DNA of 64,000 nucleotides from NCBI RefSeq assembly GCF_011074955.1, contig NZ_WUQJ01000013.1, positions 62,001-126,000 on the forward strand, read 5' to 3'. How positions within the stretch are numbered: position 1 is the stretch's first letter; each line of letters begins with the position of its first letter. Made by a program: the position numbers and the translations under genes. Below, in pieces: positions 7,778 to 18,472 of this stretch. The DNA comes from Marinobacter caseinilyticus (GTDB taxonomy: Bacteria > Pseudomonadota > Gammaproteobacteria > Pseudomonadales > Oleiphilaceae). The notes beneath the pieces were generated by a model. That model did no database searches and was not told the DNA's origin. It was given only the letters and a program-made list of their open reading frames with translations.

Positions 7778-8692
7778 ATGACAATAACCGAGCGCCCATA
7801 CTGGCATACGCCCGCGGTCAGGCATCTGGCATGGCTTTGCGAAGCCCCTTCATTGATCAATACTGGCCCGGTTTTCAGCCTGGCAGACTACTTGCCGCCA
7901 GACACCCAGCAACGCCTGCAATCACTGGATCAATCGCCCTCACCGCTGCTGTCCTATTTGGGCGACAGCCAAAGCTGGAGGCTCGGCCAATATTTCGAAA
8001 ACCTTTACCACTTTCTTTTGGAGCACATTCTGGAGTGGCCTGTATTGTTGCGCAATGCAGCTGTGCGGGAACGTCATGGCCGAACTTTGGGAGAGCTCGA
8101 CTTTATCGTCCGGAACCCACTCAACGACGAACTTCAACATCATGAAATTGCCGTTAAATTTTATCTCGGGTTTGACGAGGACGGGCACACACGATGGTAC
8201 GGTCCCAATGCCCACGATCGGCTTGACTTAAAAACCCGGCGGTTGCTCGACCACCAATGCCGAATGACAGAACGTGAAGAAACCCAGGCCCTCCTGGCCA
8301 GCGTGGGACTTGATGGCCCGGTTACCCCCGTCGTCTTCATGCCCGGCAACCTGTTCTATCCGCAGCCTGGAGACTCGCAATCTGTCGTGCTGCCCCATTG
8401 GACCGGTGCACGTCATGAGCGCGGTCACTGGATACGACACAGTGAGGTTTCAGCCCAGGATACAACCCGCTGGACACCCTTGCGAAAACCCCACTGGCTC
8501 GGCTGCTATCAGACCGAAAAAATCCCGGATTACACGGAAACCGAACAGGCCATGGCGGCTGTCGCAGAAACCGGCAAACCCCGCCTGTTTGCGGAAATGG
8601 CCAAACGGTCGGACGGTCAGGGCTATGACGAGGTAATGCGGTGTTTCGTGATGCCGGAAAACTGGCCCGAGCCGGCATTGAGCGACGAATAG
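7778..8692 (+). CDS. DUF1853 protein, PD-(D/E)XK-like
   Basis: A 304-residue soluble protein of the DUF1853 family. The core GRTLGELDFIV (about 101-111) followed by HHEIAVKFYL (121-130) looks like the GxxD...ExxxK strand pair of the PD-(D/E)XK nuclease fold, with an additional Glu in QYFENL (about 74). The spacing of the second acidic residue and the lysine is atypical, so nuclease activity is not certain. It is divergent from nadK and convergent with the coiled-coil gene, from which it is separated by 10 bases. Confidence 0.8.
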   Translation: MTITERPYWHTPAVRHLAWLCEAPSLINTGPVFSLADYLPPDTQQRLQSLDQSPSPLLSYLGDSQSWRLGQYFENLYHFLLEHILEWPVLLRNAAVRERHGRTLGELDFIVRNPLNDELQHHEIAVKFYLGFDEDGHTRWYGPNAHDRLDLKTRRLLDHQCRMTEREETQALLASVGLDGPVTPVVFMPGNLFYPQPGDSQSVVLPHWTGARHERGHWIRHSEVSAQDTTRWTPLRKPHWLGCYQTEKIPDYTETEQAMAAVAETGKPRLFAEMAKRSDGQGYDEVMRCFVMPENWPEPALSDE

Positions 8693-8702
8693 GCCTGGAG
8701 CG

Positions 8703-9968
8703 CTAGACCGCTTCGGCTTGATGCTGATCACAGAGATCATGCTCGCCGGGTGTGAACTCTGCCGGCTGGCTCACGCGCAGCAAAGGCTGGCCACAGGCCT
8801 TACCGTTCTTTTGCTTATAACCGCAGACCGGATTCTCGTAATGCTTGAGCCATTCCAGGTAGGCCGGTTCATTGAGTCCACATTTCTGCGCCGCAAATGC
8901 GGTCGGATTCTCGAAATACTGCTCTATTTGTGCGTACGGAAGCGTTAAATGACCAATACCGGCATGATAGGCCACCAGAAACACCGTCTGATCCTGCAAA
9001 TGCTTCATCAGTGATTCGTCCGGCGGCTCGCGGTGGCGTAAGTCGTGATTTTCTTGCTCCAGCAACGCAATTTTGTCGTTGCGCATTTCCAGCTCACGCT
9101 GTTTGCGTTCCAACTGCTCTCTGAGCAACACCACCTCGGCCTTGCTGGCTTGACTGTCCATCGAACGGGAGTCGGCCTCTTGATCCAGTTTTTCCTGAAT
9201 CGACAGGTACTGGGCATTCCGATCCGCCAGGCGCGTTTTAAGCTGCTCATTGCTCAGGCGCTGGCGTTCGTATTTCTGTTCCAGCTCGACTGTTTCATTG
9301 CGCAGAGCCTGTAATTCAAGCCTGTTCTCCCGCTGCATATCCGCCAGCGCGTCCCGGTGCACGCTCTTCAGCGTTTTTATGCGCAATCGTTGTTCGCGGA
9401 TCATTCGCGCCAATTTGGTTCGCTGGGCACCCGATTCCGGGTCCTCTTCTGGCGTTGCAGGCTTATTCAGCGCTGACCGCAGGATGGGGATTTCTTCCTC
9501 AACGGCTGGCTTGGGCGTTTGTTTCCTGAATTTTAACGCATTGGCGTCCACTGCTTTGCGCAATGTCTGGAAATGGTTGCTGCCTGGCGTCATGTCCGGG
9601 TCCCAAAACGCGTCCGAGGCCGCGGATTTAGGGCACTGACTCCTGCAAACCAGACGGATTGGCCCGCCGCCCAAATCGGGCCCGTTGGCACCCTTCAAGG
9701 CAAGTTTTTCTATGGGAATATTCCAATGGCTATCGGCTCGACCCTCTTCATCGAAGTAGATTCGGAAAAAAACCAGCGACCGAATCAGCAAATCGTTACC
9801 CAGCAGGACATAGACCGCCCGCACCTCCTGGTCCGCCAGGTCAGACAACCCCACATAGCCGTCCAGGAACGCGCCAAATTCAGTTGCCCGCATCTGACGG
9901 GAGACCTTAGCGCCATCCATAAAGAATACCGCCGAATATCCGTCAGCAGGCTGATCGGCAGAAACCAT
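8703..9968 (-). CDS. Hypothetical protein with long coiled coil and C-terminal Cys/His cluster
   Basis: A 421-residue soluble protein. Residues 1-150 are a globular domain without a recognised family. Residues 180-310 are rich in Glu, Arg, Leu and Gln with heptad character and should form a long coiled coil. The C-terminal 100 residues contain HLTLPYAQIEQYFENP and a cysteine set C382, C392, C413 with H416 that may bind zinc. No signal peptide or membrane segment. It stands alone, convergent with the DUF1853 gene. I believe similar proteins exist in Pseudomonas and Marinobacter but know of no function. Confidence 0.7.
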   Translation of the reverse strand: MVSADQPADGYSAVFFMDGAKVSRQMRATEFGAFLDGYVGLSDLADQEVRAVYVLLGNDLLIRSLVFFRIYFDEEGRADSHWNIPIEKLALKGANGPDLGGGPIRLVCRSQCPKSAASDAFWDPDMTPGSNHFQTLRKAVDANALKFRKQTPKPAVEEEIPILRSALNKPATPEEDPESGAQRTKLARMIREQRLRIKTLKSVHRDALADMQRENRLELQALRNETVELEQKYERQRLSNEQLKTRLADRNAQYLSIQEKLDQEADSRSMDSQASKAEVVLLREQLERKQRELEMRNDKIALLEQENHDLRHREPPDESLMKHLQDQTVFLVAYHAGIGHLTLPYAQIEQYFENPTAFAAQKCGLNEPAYLEWLKHYENPVCGYKQKNGKACGQPLLRVSQPAEFTPGEHDLCDQHQAEAV

Positions 9969-10136
9969 CTAATACTCCTGTGCTACAAGACTGTGCCAGC
10001 CGCGCGCTCACTCACCGTGAGACGTTCCAGCAGTTTGACCGCATTATGCGCATATTGTAGCCACAGTCGAAACATGAGGCAGGATGAAAACTGCAAAGAA
10101 TTGTGAGCGGGCTATGATTTCTTGCTATCAGACCGC

Positions 10137-10163
10137 AGAAAGCAGCCTCTCGGGCTGCTTTCT
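10137..10163. terminator. Hairpin downstream of fadH
   Basis: An 11-bp perfect stem, AGAAAGCAGCC (10137-10147) with GGCTGCTTTCT (10153-10163), closes a 5-base loop 33 bases after the fadH stop. T runs are weak on both strands, so this is a probable but not ideal terminator. Confidence 0.6.
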
Positions 10164-10196
10164 GGAATCGTTTATTCAAATGCGAAGCCCATACTG

Positions 10197-12347
<2,151 letters not shown>

Positions 12348-12420
12348 TTATCCTGCATTCTTGCCCCACTCAATATCTTCAAATAACATTTTATTATCCT
12401 GTAACTACTTGTCCGACAAT

Positions 12421-13479
12421 ATGCCCAAATTTAACAACAGCGCCACCCGTAATACCCTGGGGGACATCAGCGTTCTCTATGTCGCCGTAATGGCGCGCGC
12501 GGTGCGCCATGAAGGCGTGGACGGCAAAGATCTCTTCAGCCAGTTCAAACTCAGCGACCAGCGTCTGGCATCACCCGATGCCCGGATTAGCATCCCGAGG
12601 TTTATGCGGCTTGGTCAGGCCGCCATCACACTGACCGGCAATTCCGCACTTGGGCTTACCATGGGGCAACTCACCCGCCCCGTGGACGCCGGATTGGCCG
12701 GACTGGCAGCGCAATCCGCGCCGACAACGGCAAAAGCACTGGCCACCCTGATCAATTATTCGCTCCTCACCAGCCGCAACAGTCGTGGGCACCCATCATT
12801 GGACGTCGGCGCACGCCGGGTCGATTTCTATTCCATTCGGCCCTACAACATTTTTAACTACTTCGTCGTTGATTCGGTGCTGGCCGCCTGGACCCAGTTT
12901 CTGCGTGACATCACCGGCCGCTTCCCGGTGCTGTCCAGGGTGACACTGGAATACCCGTCTCAGGGCCTGGATGACCAATTCGAGGAATGGTTTGGCTGCC
13001 CTGTCAGCTTCAACAGGAAAAGCAACAGCCTCTACGTGGCCGAGGACGTGTTGAATGTCTCCCCGCTTCAGGCACAACCGGCCATGCACCGGCAGCTTGA
13101 AGAATCCTGCGCCATCGCTTTGCATCGCATACAGTCAGGCTGGCAAATACAGGATCGGGTGCGGGAAACATTAGCGCCGTTACTGGAGGGGGGTGCACCG
13201 CCATTGGAGCAAGTCGCAAGTGAGCTGGGCACCGCGCCCTGGACTTTGCAACGGCAGTTGGCCCGGGAACAGACAGGCTACCGACAGCTCATTGATGAAA
13301 CCCGTCGCGGCCTGGCGTTCGATTACATTCGGGATACACGGCTGGCGCTGGCAGAAGTCGCCTACCTGTTGGGCTTTTCAAATCCGGCGGCGTTTCACAA
13401 AGCGTACAAACGTTGGTTCAGTCTGAGCCCGGGCGAGCACAGAAAAGCGTTGGATGCCTCAAATAATGGCACCTCATAG
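12421..13479 (+). CDS. AraC family regulator with Arabinose_bd-type N-terminus
   Basis: A 352-residue transcription factor. The N-terminal 200 residues resemble the Arabinose_bd (PF12625) ligand-sensing domain; the C-terminal 100 carry two helix-turn-helix units, ending in the family signature LAEVAYLLGFSNPAAFHKAYKRW. The longer frame from 12163 runs into the fadH coding region on the other strand, so the ATG at 12421 is preferred. Divergent orientation to fadH suggests control of fatty-acid catabolism, by analogy with other regulators of this subfamily; this is inference. Confidence 0.88.
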   Translation: MPKFNNSATRNTLGDISVLYVAVMARAVRHEGVDGKDLFSQFKLSDQRLASPDARISIPRFMRLGQAAITLTGNSALGLTMGQLTRPVDAGLAGLAAQSAPTTAKALATLINYSLLTSRNSRGHPSLDVGARRVDFYSIRPYNIFNYFVVDSVLAAWTQFLRDITGRFPVLSRVTLEYPSQGLDDQFEEWFGCPVSFNRKSNSLYVAEDVLNVSPLQAQPAMHRQLEESCAIALHRIQSGWQIQDRVRETLAPLLEGGAPPLEQVASELGTAPWTLQRQLAREQTGYRQLIDETRRGLAFDYIRDTRLALAEVAYLLGFSNPAAFHKAYKRWFSLSPGEHRKALDASNNGTS

Positions 13480-13524
13480 AACAGGTACAGACTCAAAAGG
13501 CAGTGTTTCAGGTTAAATCAGACG

Positions 13525-13611
13525 CTACATTTCGATGCCGTCATCCAAATCGTCATCGTCATCATAGTCTTCCCGTTGGCATTCGATCAGATCATCTTCA
13601 TATTCGGACAT
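13525..13611 (-). CDS. Possible 28-residue acidic small protein
   Basis: From an ATG at 13611 the frame encodes 28 residues (MSEYEDDLIECQREDYDDDD and eight more), about half of them Asp or Glu. GGAG lies 7 bases before the ATG, a good ribosome binding site. It begins 128 bases downstream of tRNA-Asp on the same strand and may be read from the tRNA transcript. A longer reading of the frame runs through the tRNA and is rejected. No family recognised; the strong Shine-Dalgarno and skewed composition are the only evidence. Confidence 0.45.
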   Translation of the reverse strand: MSEYEDDLIECQREDYDDDDDLDDGIEM

Positions 13612-13738
13612 AACGCTCTCCTTGCTCACACGATTTCCAGCAAGAGTACGATAAGACACATGACGAATTGATGAACGGAGTATGACAAAACATCGGGAAT
13701 AGGAATTGGCAAGAAACATCATAAAGCAGAAGAGAAAA

Positions 13739-13815
13739 TGGCGGAGCGGACGGGACTCGAACCCGCGACCCCCGGCGTGACAGGCCGGTATTCTAACCAA
13801 CTGAACTACCGCTCC
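13739..13815 (-). tRNA. tRNA-Asp (anticodon GTC)
   Basis: The 77-base gene folds as a standard cloverleaf. Acceptor GGAGCGG pairs with CCGCTCC, the anticodon loop is CTGTCAC, the T arm contains GGTTCGAGTCC, and CCA is encoded. It is nearly identical to E. coli tRNA-Asp. Confidence 0.98.
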
Positions 13816-13868
13816 GCGCTGCGTTATCTCCCAGTCAATGGCTGACTGTGTGGTGACAACGAGGGCGC

Positions 13869-13896
13869 ATTATAAAGAGGGCGGCCCTCATGTCAA
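13869..13896 (-). promoter_or_regulatory. Consensus promoter of tRNA-Asp
   Basis: On the minus strand TTGACA (13896-13891) and TATAAT (13874-13869) are both perfect, with a 16-base spacer. The bases after the -10 are GCGCCC, the GC-rich discriminator expected for stringent control of stable RNA genes. The spacer holds GAGGG-CCG-CCCTC, an inverted repeat. Confidence 0.85.
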
Positions 13897-13934
13897 CGAT
13901 TTTCACAACATTGTTTGCAGATCGGCAACGTCCG

Positions 13935-14966
13935 TCACATCGCATCGACCATGGCGTCCTTGCCCTGGGCCGTTTTTCGGTACTCTATCGGTGTCATGCC
14001 GGACCAGCGCTTGAATGCCCGATAGAAAGTGCTGGGCTCGGAAAAGCCAGTCAAGTAGACAATTTCATCGATCGACTCATCGGTGGTTGCCAGCAGTTGT
14101 CGCGCCAGACGGTAGCGGAAATCCGCCAATACCTGATTGAAACTGGTTTCCGCCTCGGTCAGGCGAGTGCGCAGGGTTCTCGGTTTAATACCCAGACGCT
14201 CGGCGACGGCGTTCAGCGTCACTTCGCCACTGTCCAACAGCTCAGCCACGATACGCTCTACCTGGCCGACGATGTCTTTTTTCTCTAACCGGGCCACTTG
14301 CTCGCTGGCAAAGCGCTCATGCAGATCCAGCAATTCCGGTTCGGCATGGGGCGAGGGGTGAGCCAGCAACGTGGCAGGAAAATACATGCGATTCTCTTTG
14401 GCGCCGAACACGACCTCGCAACCCAGAATCTCGCGCGCATGGTCGGCACCGCGCTCACGCTGGTGCTCGAACTCTATGCGAGAACAATAAAAACGACCTT
14501 CAGTGATGGACCTGAAGAAAATCAGCAAGCCTTGCACAAAGCACTCGTTGAAGTGCTGTAAGCGGCTCACTTCATCCGACGCGGTGTCCAGAACCATACA
14601 GGCCTCGTCGCCCTCGACCAGAAAATCGGTATTGGCCGCATCGCTGAGCAATCGTTGATAGTTCTGAGCACGGCGTAAGCCCTCACCAAAGGTCGGACTG
14701 CTCAAAAACAGATACTCAAGAACCTGGCCCTTGTAGACCGGCAGCAATTGCCCGAGGTGCAGACCAATATCAGGATCGCCAGACACATCCTCGACGACCT
14801 GCCAGAAATAGGGTTGAGCACTGTGAGGCGTCCTTAGCTGCTCGGTGTAGACATAGGCTTCATCGACACCCAAGCGTGTAAAAATGGTGTCGGTATCAAT
14901 GCCTTTTGTCTTCATGGCCTGGTAGATCAGGCGCAACATCACACCTGCATCGCGAAGTTCCTGCAT
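13935..14966 (-). CDS. AraC family regulator
   Basis: A 343-residue transcription factor with an N-terminal Arabinose_bd-type domain and a C-terminal AraC helix-turn-helix (signature IDEIVYLTGFSEPSTFYRAFKRWSG is within 300-325, shown here only by its key end FYRAFKRW). The start at 14966 is supported by the family N-terminus (MQELRDAGVMLRLIYQAM). The divergent gene 264 bases away encodes a MaoC-type hydratase, a likely target in acyl-CoA metabolism. The tRNA-Asp promoter lies just beyond its 3' end. Confidence 0.88.
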   Translation of the reverse strand: MQELRDAGVMLRLIYQAMKTKGIDTDTIFTRLGVDEAYVYTEQLRTPHSAQPYFWQVVEDVSGDPDIGLHLGQLLPVYKGQVLEYLFLSSPTFGEGLRRAQNYQRLLSDAANTDFLVEGDEACMVLDTASDEVSRLQHFNECFVQGLLIFFRSITEGRFYCSRIEFEHQRERGADHAREILGCEVVFGAKENRMYFPATLLAHPSPHAEPELLDLHERFASEQVARLEKKDIVGQVERIVAELLDSGEVTLNAVAERLGIKPRTLRTRLTEAETSFNQVLADFRYRLARQLLATTDESIDEIVYLTGFSEPSTFYRAFKRWSGMTPIEYRKTAQGKDAMVDAM

Positions 14967-15230
14967 ATGATTCCGCTTATCGTTATTTGATGAAACCCTG
15001 TTGGCTTATCCGACCTGAGTCTGGGCACGTCCAGTCAATGTGCCAAGCAACCAACTTTGGCAAACTTCCGCTCAATTCGGCGCTATATTAATCGATATCG
15101 CCTAGTAATCGCATAGTTGTACCAGATTTAACCCTGGGACAGTAGCTTGGCGGATGTGGCCTTAAATGACTTCCATCAAAACTCAATTTAGTGCGAATTG
15201 ATATCTTCTCAACACAGGAGGTGACAGGGC

Positions 15231-16112
15231 ATGCAAGACTGGATTTCTTACCGTAACCAAGGGCCTCGCCTATGGCCTCTTTATGGCAAGGCCGTGGTGC
15301 CGAGAACCCGCCGTCCAAAAAACGATGACATACGAATTCCCGCGCTGCAGACTGAACTCATCGGCACAGCAACGGGCGGCAACCGCCTCCACCGCTATCG
15401 GGAACTGTGTGGCTTTGCCCGGCGCTCCACCCTGCCCCCGACATGGCCCCATGTCCTGGCCTTTCCACTGCACCTCAAGCTGCTGACCGAGCAGGCTTTT
15501 CCACTGCCGCTGCTGGGCCTTGTGCATCTGCGCAACCGGATCATTCAACAACGAGCCATCGGCGTTGGCGAACTCCTGGACATCCGCGCGCATCTGGACG
15601 GACAAACCGTGAGCGACCGTGGTCTGGAGTTCGATTTGATCACCGAGGCCTGGTCGGCCGGAAAAAAAGTGTGGGAGGAAGTAAGCACAAGCCTTTTCAG
15701 GGAGCCCAGACACAACGGCGCCTCGCTCAAACCCACCAGAACGTTCCCGGCACTGCCGCATTACCCCAACAGCTTGACGCTGGCAGCGGCGGCGTCGATC
15801 GGACGACAATATGGGCGTCTATCGGGCGATCTCAACCCGATCCACATACACCTGTTGACCGCCAAAGTCTTTGGGTTCCCCCGGGCGATCGCACACGGCA
15901 TGTGGAGCCAGGCGCATTGCATCGCCTTGCTGGAACAGCAACAGAACTGGCCAGGCGGGCCGATGACCGTCGCTTGTCAATTCAAGAAACCGCTGTTATT
16001 GCCCGGCACTGCCCAGTTGAACTGGCAAAGCAACAACGATCACTGGGACTATCAATTGCTCAACACCCAAGGCAATGCACCGCACCTCACGGGGAACATT
16101 ACCTTTGGTTAG
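15231..16112 (+). CDS. MaoC-like (hot-dog) dehydratase
   Basis: A 293-residue protein whose C-terminal half carries the MaoC/R-hydratase signature: YGRLSGDLNPIHI with catalytic Asp and His (about 198-210), then AKVFGFPRAIAHGMW. The N-terminal half looks like a second, degenerate hot-dog domain, as in other two-domain members. It probably hydrates enoyl-CoA or enoyl-ACP. AGGAGGT stands 9 bases before the ATG, a strong ribosome binding site. It is divergent from an AraC regulator and convergent with the histidine-kinase gene. Confidence 0.85.
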   Translation: MQDWISYRNQGPRLWPLYGKAVVPRTRRPKNDDIRIPALQTELIGTATGGNRLHRYRELCGFARRSTLPPTWPHVLAFPLHLKLLTEQAFPLPLLGLVHLRNRIIQQRAIGVGELLDIRAHLDGQTVSDRGLEFDLITEAWSAGKKVWEEVSTSLFREPRHNGASLKPTRTFPALPHYPNSLTLAAAASIGRQYGRLSGDLNPIHIHLLTAKVFGFPRAIAHGMWSQAHCIALLEQQQNWPGGPMTVACQFKKPLLLPGTAQLNWQSNNDHWDYQLLNTQGNAPHLTGNITFG

Positions 16113-16176
16113 TCTCGGCTTGTGACATCGGATCAGTTGGCGCGGGCGCTTTCCGAGAACTCGGACCAGACCAGGC

Positions 16177-17745
16177 TTAAGAGTTTCTGGCGGCGCCTGC
16201 GACCGGTAGTGTGAAGAAGAATCGGGCACCGGTATGGTCGGGACGTTCAAATCCAATATCCCCACCTTGCGCCTGGATCAACGATTGGCACAACGCCAGA
16301 CCTATGCCCATGCCTTCGTCCTTGGTGGTAAAAAACGGCAGAAACAGTTGCTGTTCCGCCTCATCCGACACGCCCTCACCGTGATCGGTCACCGTGATGC
16401 GAACGCACTCGGGCCCTCGGCGCTCGGCGGTGACCTCCACGGGTATTGACGAACCGGCACTGCGGGTTGACTCCAAGGCGTTGCGGATCAGGTTCAGCGC
16501 GACTTGTTGCACTTGCACAGGATCGGCCAGAACGTCAGGCACATCCTCTGCGACAAAAATCTCAACACCGCCCTCGTTGTTGCGAACGTCGACTTCAGCA
16601 AATTGCCGTGTTTCTTCCAGCAACGCCGACAGTGACAATACCTCTTTGCCCACGGCCGGTTTTTTTACAAACCCCCGGATTCGCCGGATCACTTCACTGG
16701 CTCGATGAGACTGTGCCTCAATCTTGCCGAGCGTCTGTTCAATCAGGGCCCGGTCAAGTGGTTCGGAAGCCATCATGCGAAGCGCCACTCGGGCGTAATT
16801 GGTGATCGCGGTCAGTGGTTGATTGACCTCGTGGGCAAAGCCCGCCGCCATCTCACCCATCGTTGACATGCGAGAGGCGTGCGCGAGTTGGTCACGCTGT
16901 TCTTGCACCAGCCTGCGGGCATCCTCCAGAGCTTTTTCATTGTCCAGTTCGGAGGTGATATCCCGAAACACCACCACCGCACCGTGCAGGGTGTCGCCTT
17001 CAAGTTTCGGAGTAGAGCGGTATTCGGCGGGAAAGCAGGTGCCGTCCAGACGCTGCATATTGACCGCACGCTGGTGCTCGGGAATGCCTTGGCGACAAGT
17101 CGCCTTGACCGGTGTGACGTCTGCATCACCATGGTGTTGCAGAGTCTTGGCCTGACCGAAATGCAACTCAAAAAAGTTACGTCCAATCAGCTCCTCCGCA
17201 GAGCACTGCGCCATGAGTGCCGCCGCCGGGTTGGCGAATATAATATCGCCGGAGGCATCGAGACCGTAGATACCCTCACTGATGGCGTTCAGAATCCGAC
17301 TCTGATCGTTCTCTAATTGGCGGTTGCGGGCGTGCAGTTCACGCTCCAGACGAATCACCTGGGCGTGGGTCTTAACCCTGGCGATGACTTCCTGAGCCTG
17401 AAACGGCTTCGAAATATAATCCGCACCACCCAACGAGAACCCTTGCACCTTGGCGTCGACATCATCCAATGCGGATAGAAACACGATGGCACTGTCCGCC
17501 GTTGCCCTGTCGGCCTTCAGCCGCCGACAGACCTCATAGCCATCCATATCCGGCATCATGATATCGAGCAGTATGACTTCGGGAAGGTGGCGATGTGCCA
17601 GGGCAATGGCTTTGTCACCGTCATTGGCGATCAACAGGCGATAACCCCGATCTTTCAGGGTCTCATACAGAACTTTCAGGTTTTGCGCATTGTCATCAAC
17701 CAGAAGTATCGTTGCATCGATTGTTGTATCACCGTTTTCAGTCAT
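16177..17745 (-). CDS. Soluble REC-PAS histidine kinase
   Basis: A 522-residue cytoplasmic sensor without membrane segments. Order: receiver domain (about 12-130, phospho-acceptor D61 in LLDIMMPDMDG, lysine in SKPF); PAS domain (about 145-265); dimerisation domain with the phosphorylated histidine in FAHEVNQPL (about 304); ATPase domain with NLIRNALE, DHGEGV and GMGIGLALCQS. The kinase core is of the FixL/DctB type. It follows the FixJ-type regulator gene after 45 bases on the same strand, so the two form a two-component pair. The N-terminal receiver suggests input from another kinase or feedback. Confidence 0.93.
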   Translation of the reverse strand: MTENGDTTIDATILLVDDNAQNLKVLYETLKDRGYRLLIANDGDKAIALAHRHLPEVILLDIMMPDMDGYEVCRRLKADRATADSAIVFLSALDDVDAKVQGFSLGGADYISKPFQAQEVIARVKTHAQVIRLERELHARNRQLENDQSRILNAISEGIYGLDASGDIIFANPAAALMAQCSAEELIGRNFFELHFGQAKTLQHHGDADVTPVKATCRQGIPEHQRAVNMQRLDGTCFPAEYRSTPKLEGDTLHGAVVVFRDITSELDNEKALEDARRLVQEQRDQLAHASRMSTMGEMAAGFAHEVNQPLTAITNYARVALRMMASEPLDRALIEQTLGKIEAQSHRASEVIRRIRGFVKKPAVGKEVLSLSALLEETRQFAEVDVRNNEGGVEIFVAEDVPDVLADPVQVQQVALNLIRNALESTRSAGSSIPVEVTAERRGPECVRITVTDHGEGVSDEAEQQLFLPFFTTKDEGMGIGLALCQSLIQAQGGDIGFERPDHTGARFFFTLPVAGAARNS

Positions 17746-17790
17746 AAAGCCTTGGCCGGTTCGAAAGATACGCGAATCTTGATGCCCAAA

Positions 17791-18417
17791 TCATCTGGCG
17801 TCGATACGGTCCTTTACGGACAAGACCATTCGAACCAAGTGGGCGAGCGAGTGAGTACCCATCTTGTGCATCACACGTGACCGATGAATTTCTACCGTGC
17901 GCTGACTGATTTCCAATTCAATTGCGATGACTTTATTGGCCTGGCCGGCGATCATCCGATCCATGATCTCGCTTTCCCGGGGCGTCAGAGTCTTCACGCG
18001 GCGCACGATCTCCTGCTTTTCGCCCAGCGTCTTGCGCTGCTCCTTGTCCTGAGCGAGCGCCGCTTCTATCTTCTCCAGCAGCGCTTCTTCGCGGTACGGC
18101 TTTTGAATAAAATCAACGGCCCCCTCTTTCATTGCATCCACCGCCATTGGGACGTCGCCGTGCCCGGTGACAAATATAATCGGCAAAATGGAGTGGCGAT
18201 CATTGAGCTTTTTCTGCAGCTCCATACCGTCCATGCCGGGCATGCGTATATCCAGCACGATGCAGCCGGCCATTTTTTCCGAATATTCAGTGAGAAAGGC
18301 ATTGGCGGTGCGATAGGTCTTGACCGCCTGCTTCGCAGACTTCAGCAACAGCTCCAGAGAATCTCGAACGGCTTCATCGTCTTCAACTACATAGACGGTC
18401 TGTTGAATATCACTCAT
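17791..18417 (-). CDS. FixJ-type response regulator
   Basis: A 208-residue regulator: N-terminal receiver with acidic pair EDD (12-14), phospho-acceptor D56 in VLDIRMPGMDG and KPY lysine, then a LuxR-type helix-turn-helix (about 145-200, with LTPRESEIM and RTVEIHRSRVMHKM). Partner of the PAS kinase encoded directly downstream. Likely targets are unknown; there is no obvious redox or oxygen gene next to it. Confidence 0.93.
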   Translation of the reverse strand: MSDIQQTVYVVEDDEAVRDSLELLLKSAKQAVKTYRTANAFLTEYSEKMAGCIVLDIRMPGMDGMELQKKLNDRHSILPIIFVTGHGDVPMAVDAMKEGAVDFIQKPYREEALLEKIEAALAQDKEQRKTLGEKQEIVRRVKTLTPRESEIMDRMIAGQANKVIAIELEISQRTVEIHRSRVMHKMGTHSLAHLVRMVLSVKDRIDAR

Positions 18418-18472
18418 GCGCTTCCTCTCTGTTCGGTTTCCATCGTGATCGTCCGGTGAGCCGGCCAGGCCG

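Noticed and set aside
13525..13800. 91-codon frame on the minus strand that includes the acidic small protein
   Set aside because: Its N-terminal part runs through tRNA-Asp; only the last 28 codons, with their own ATG and GGAG, are kept.
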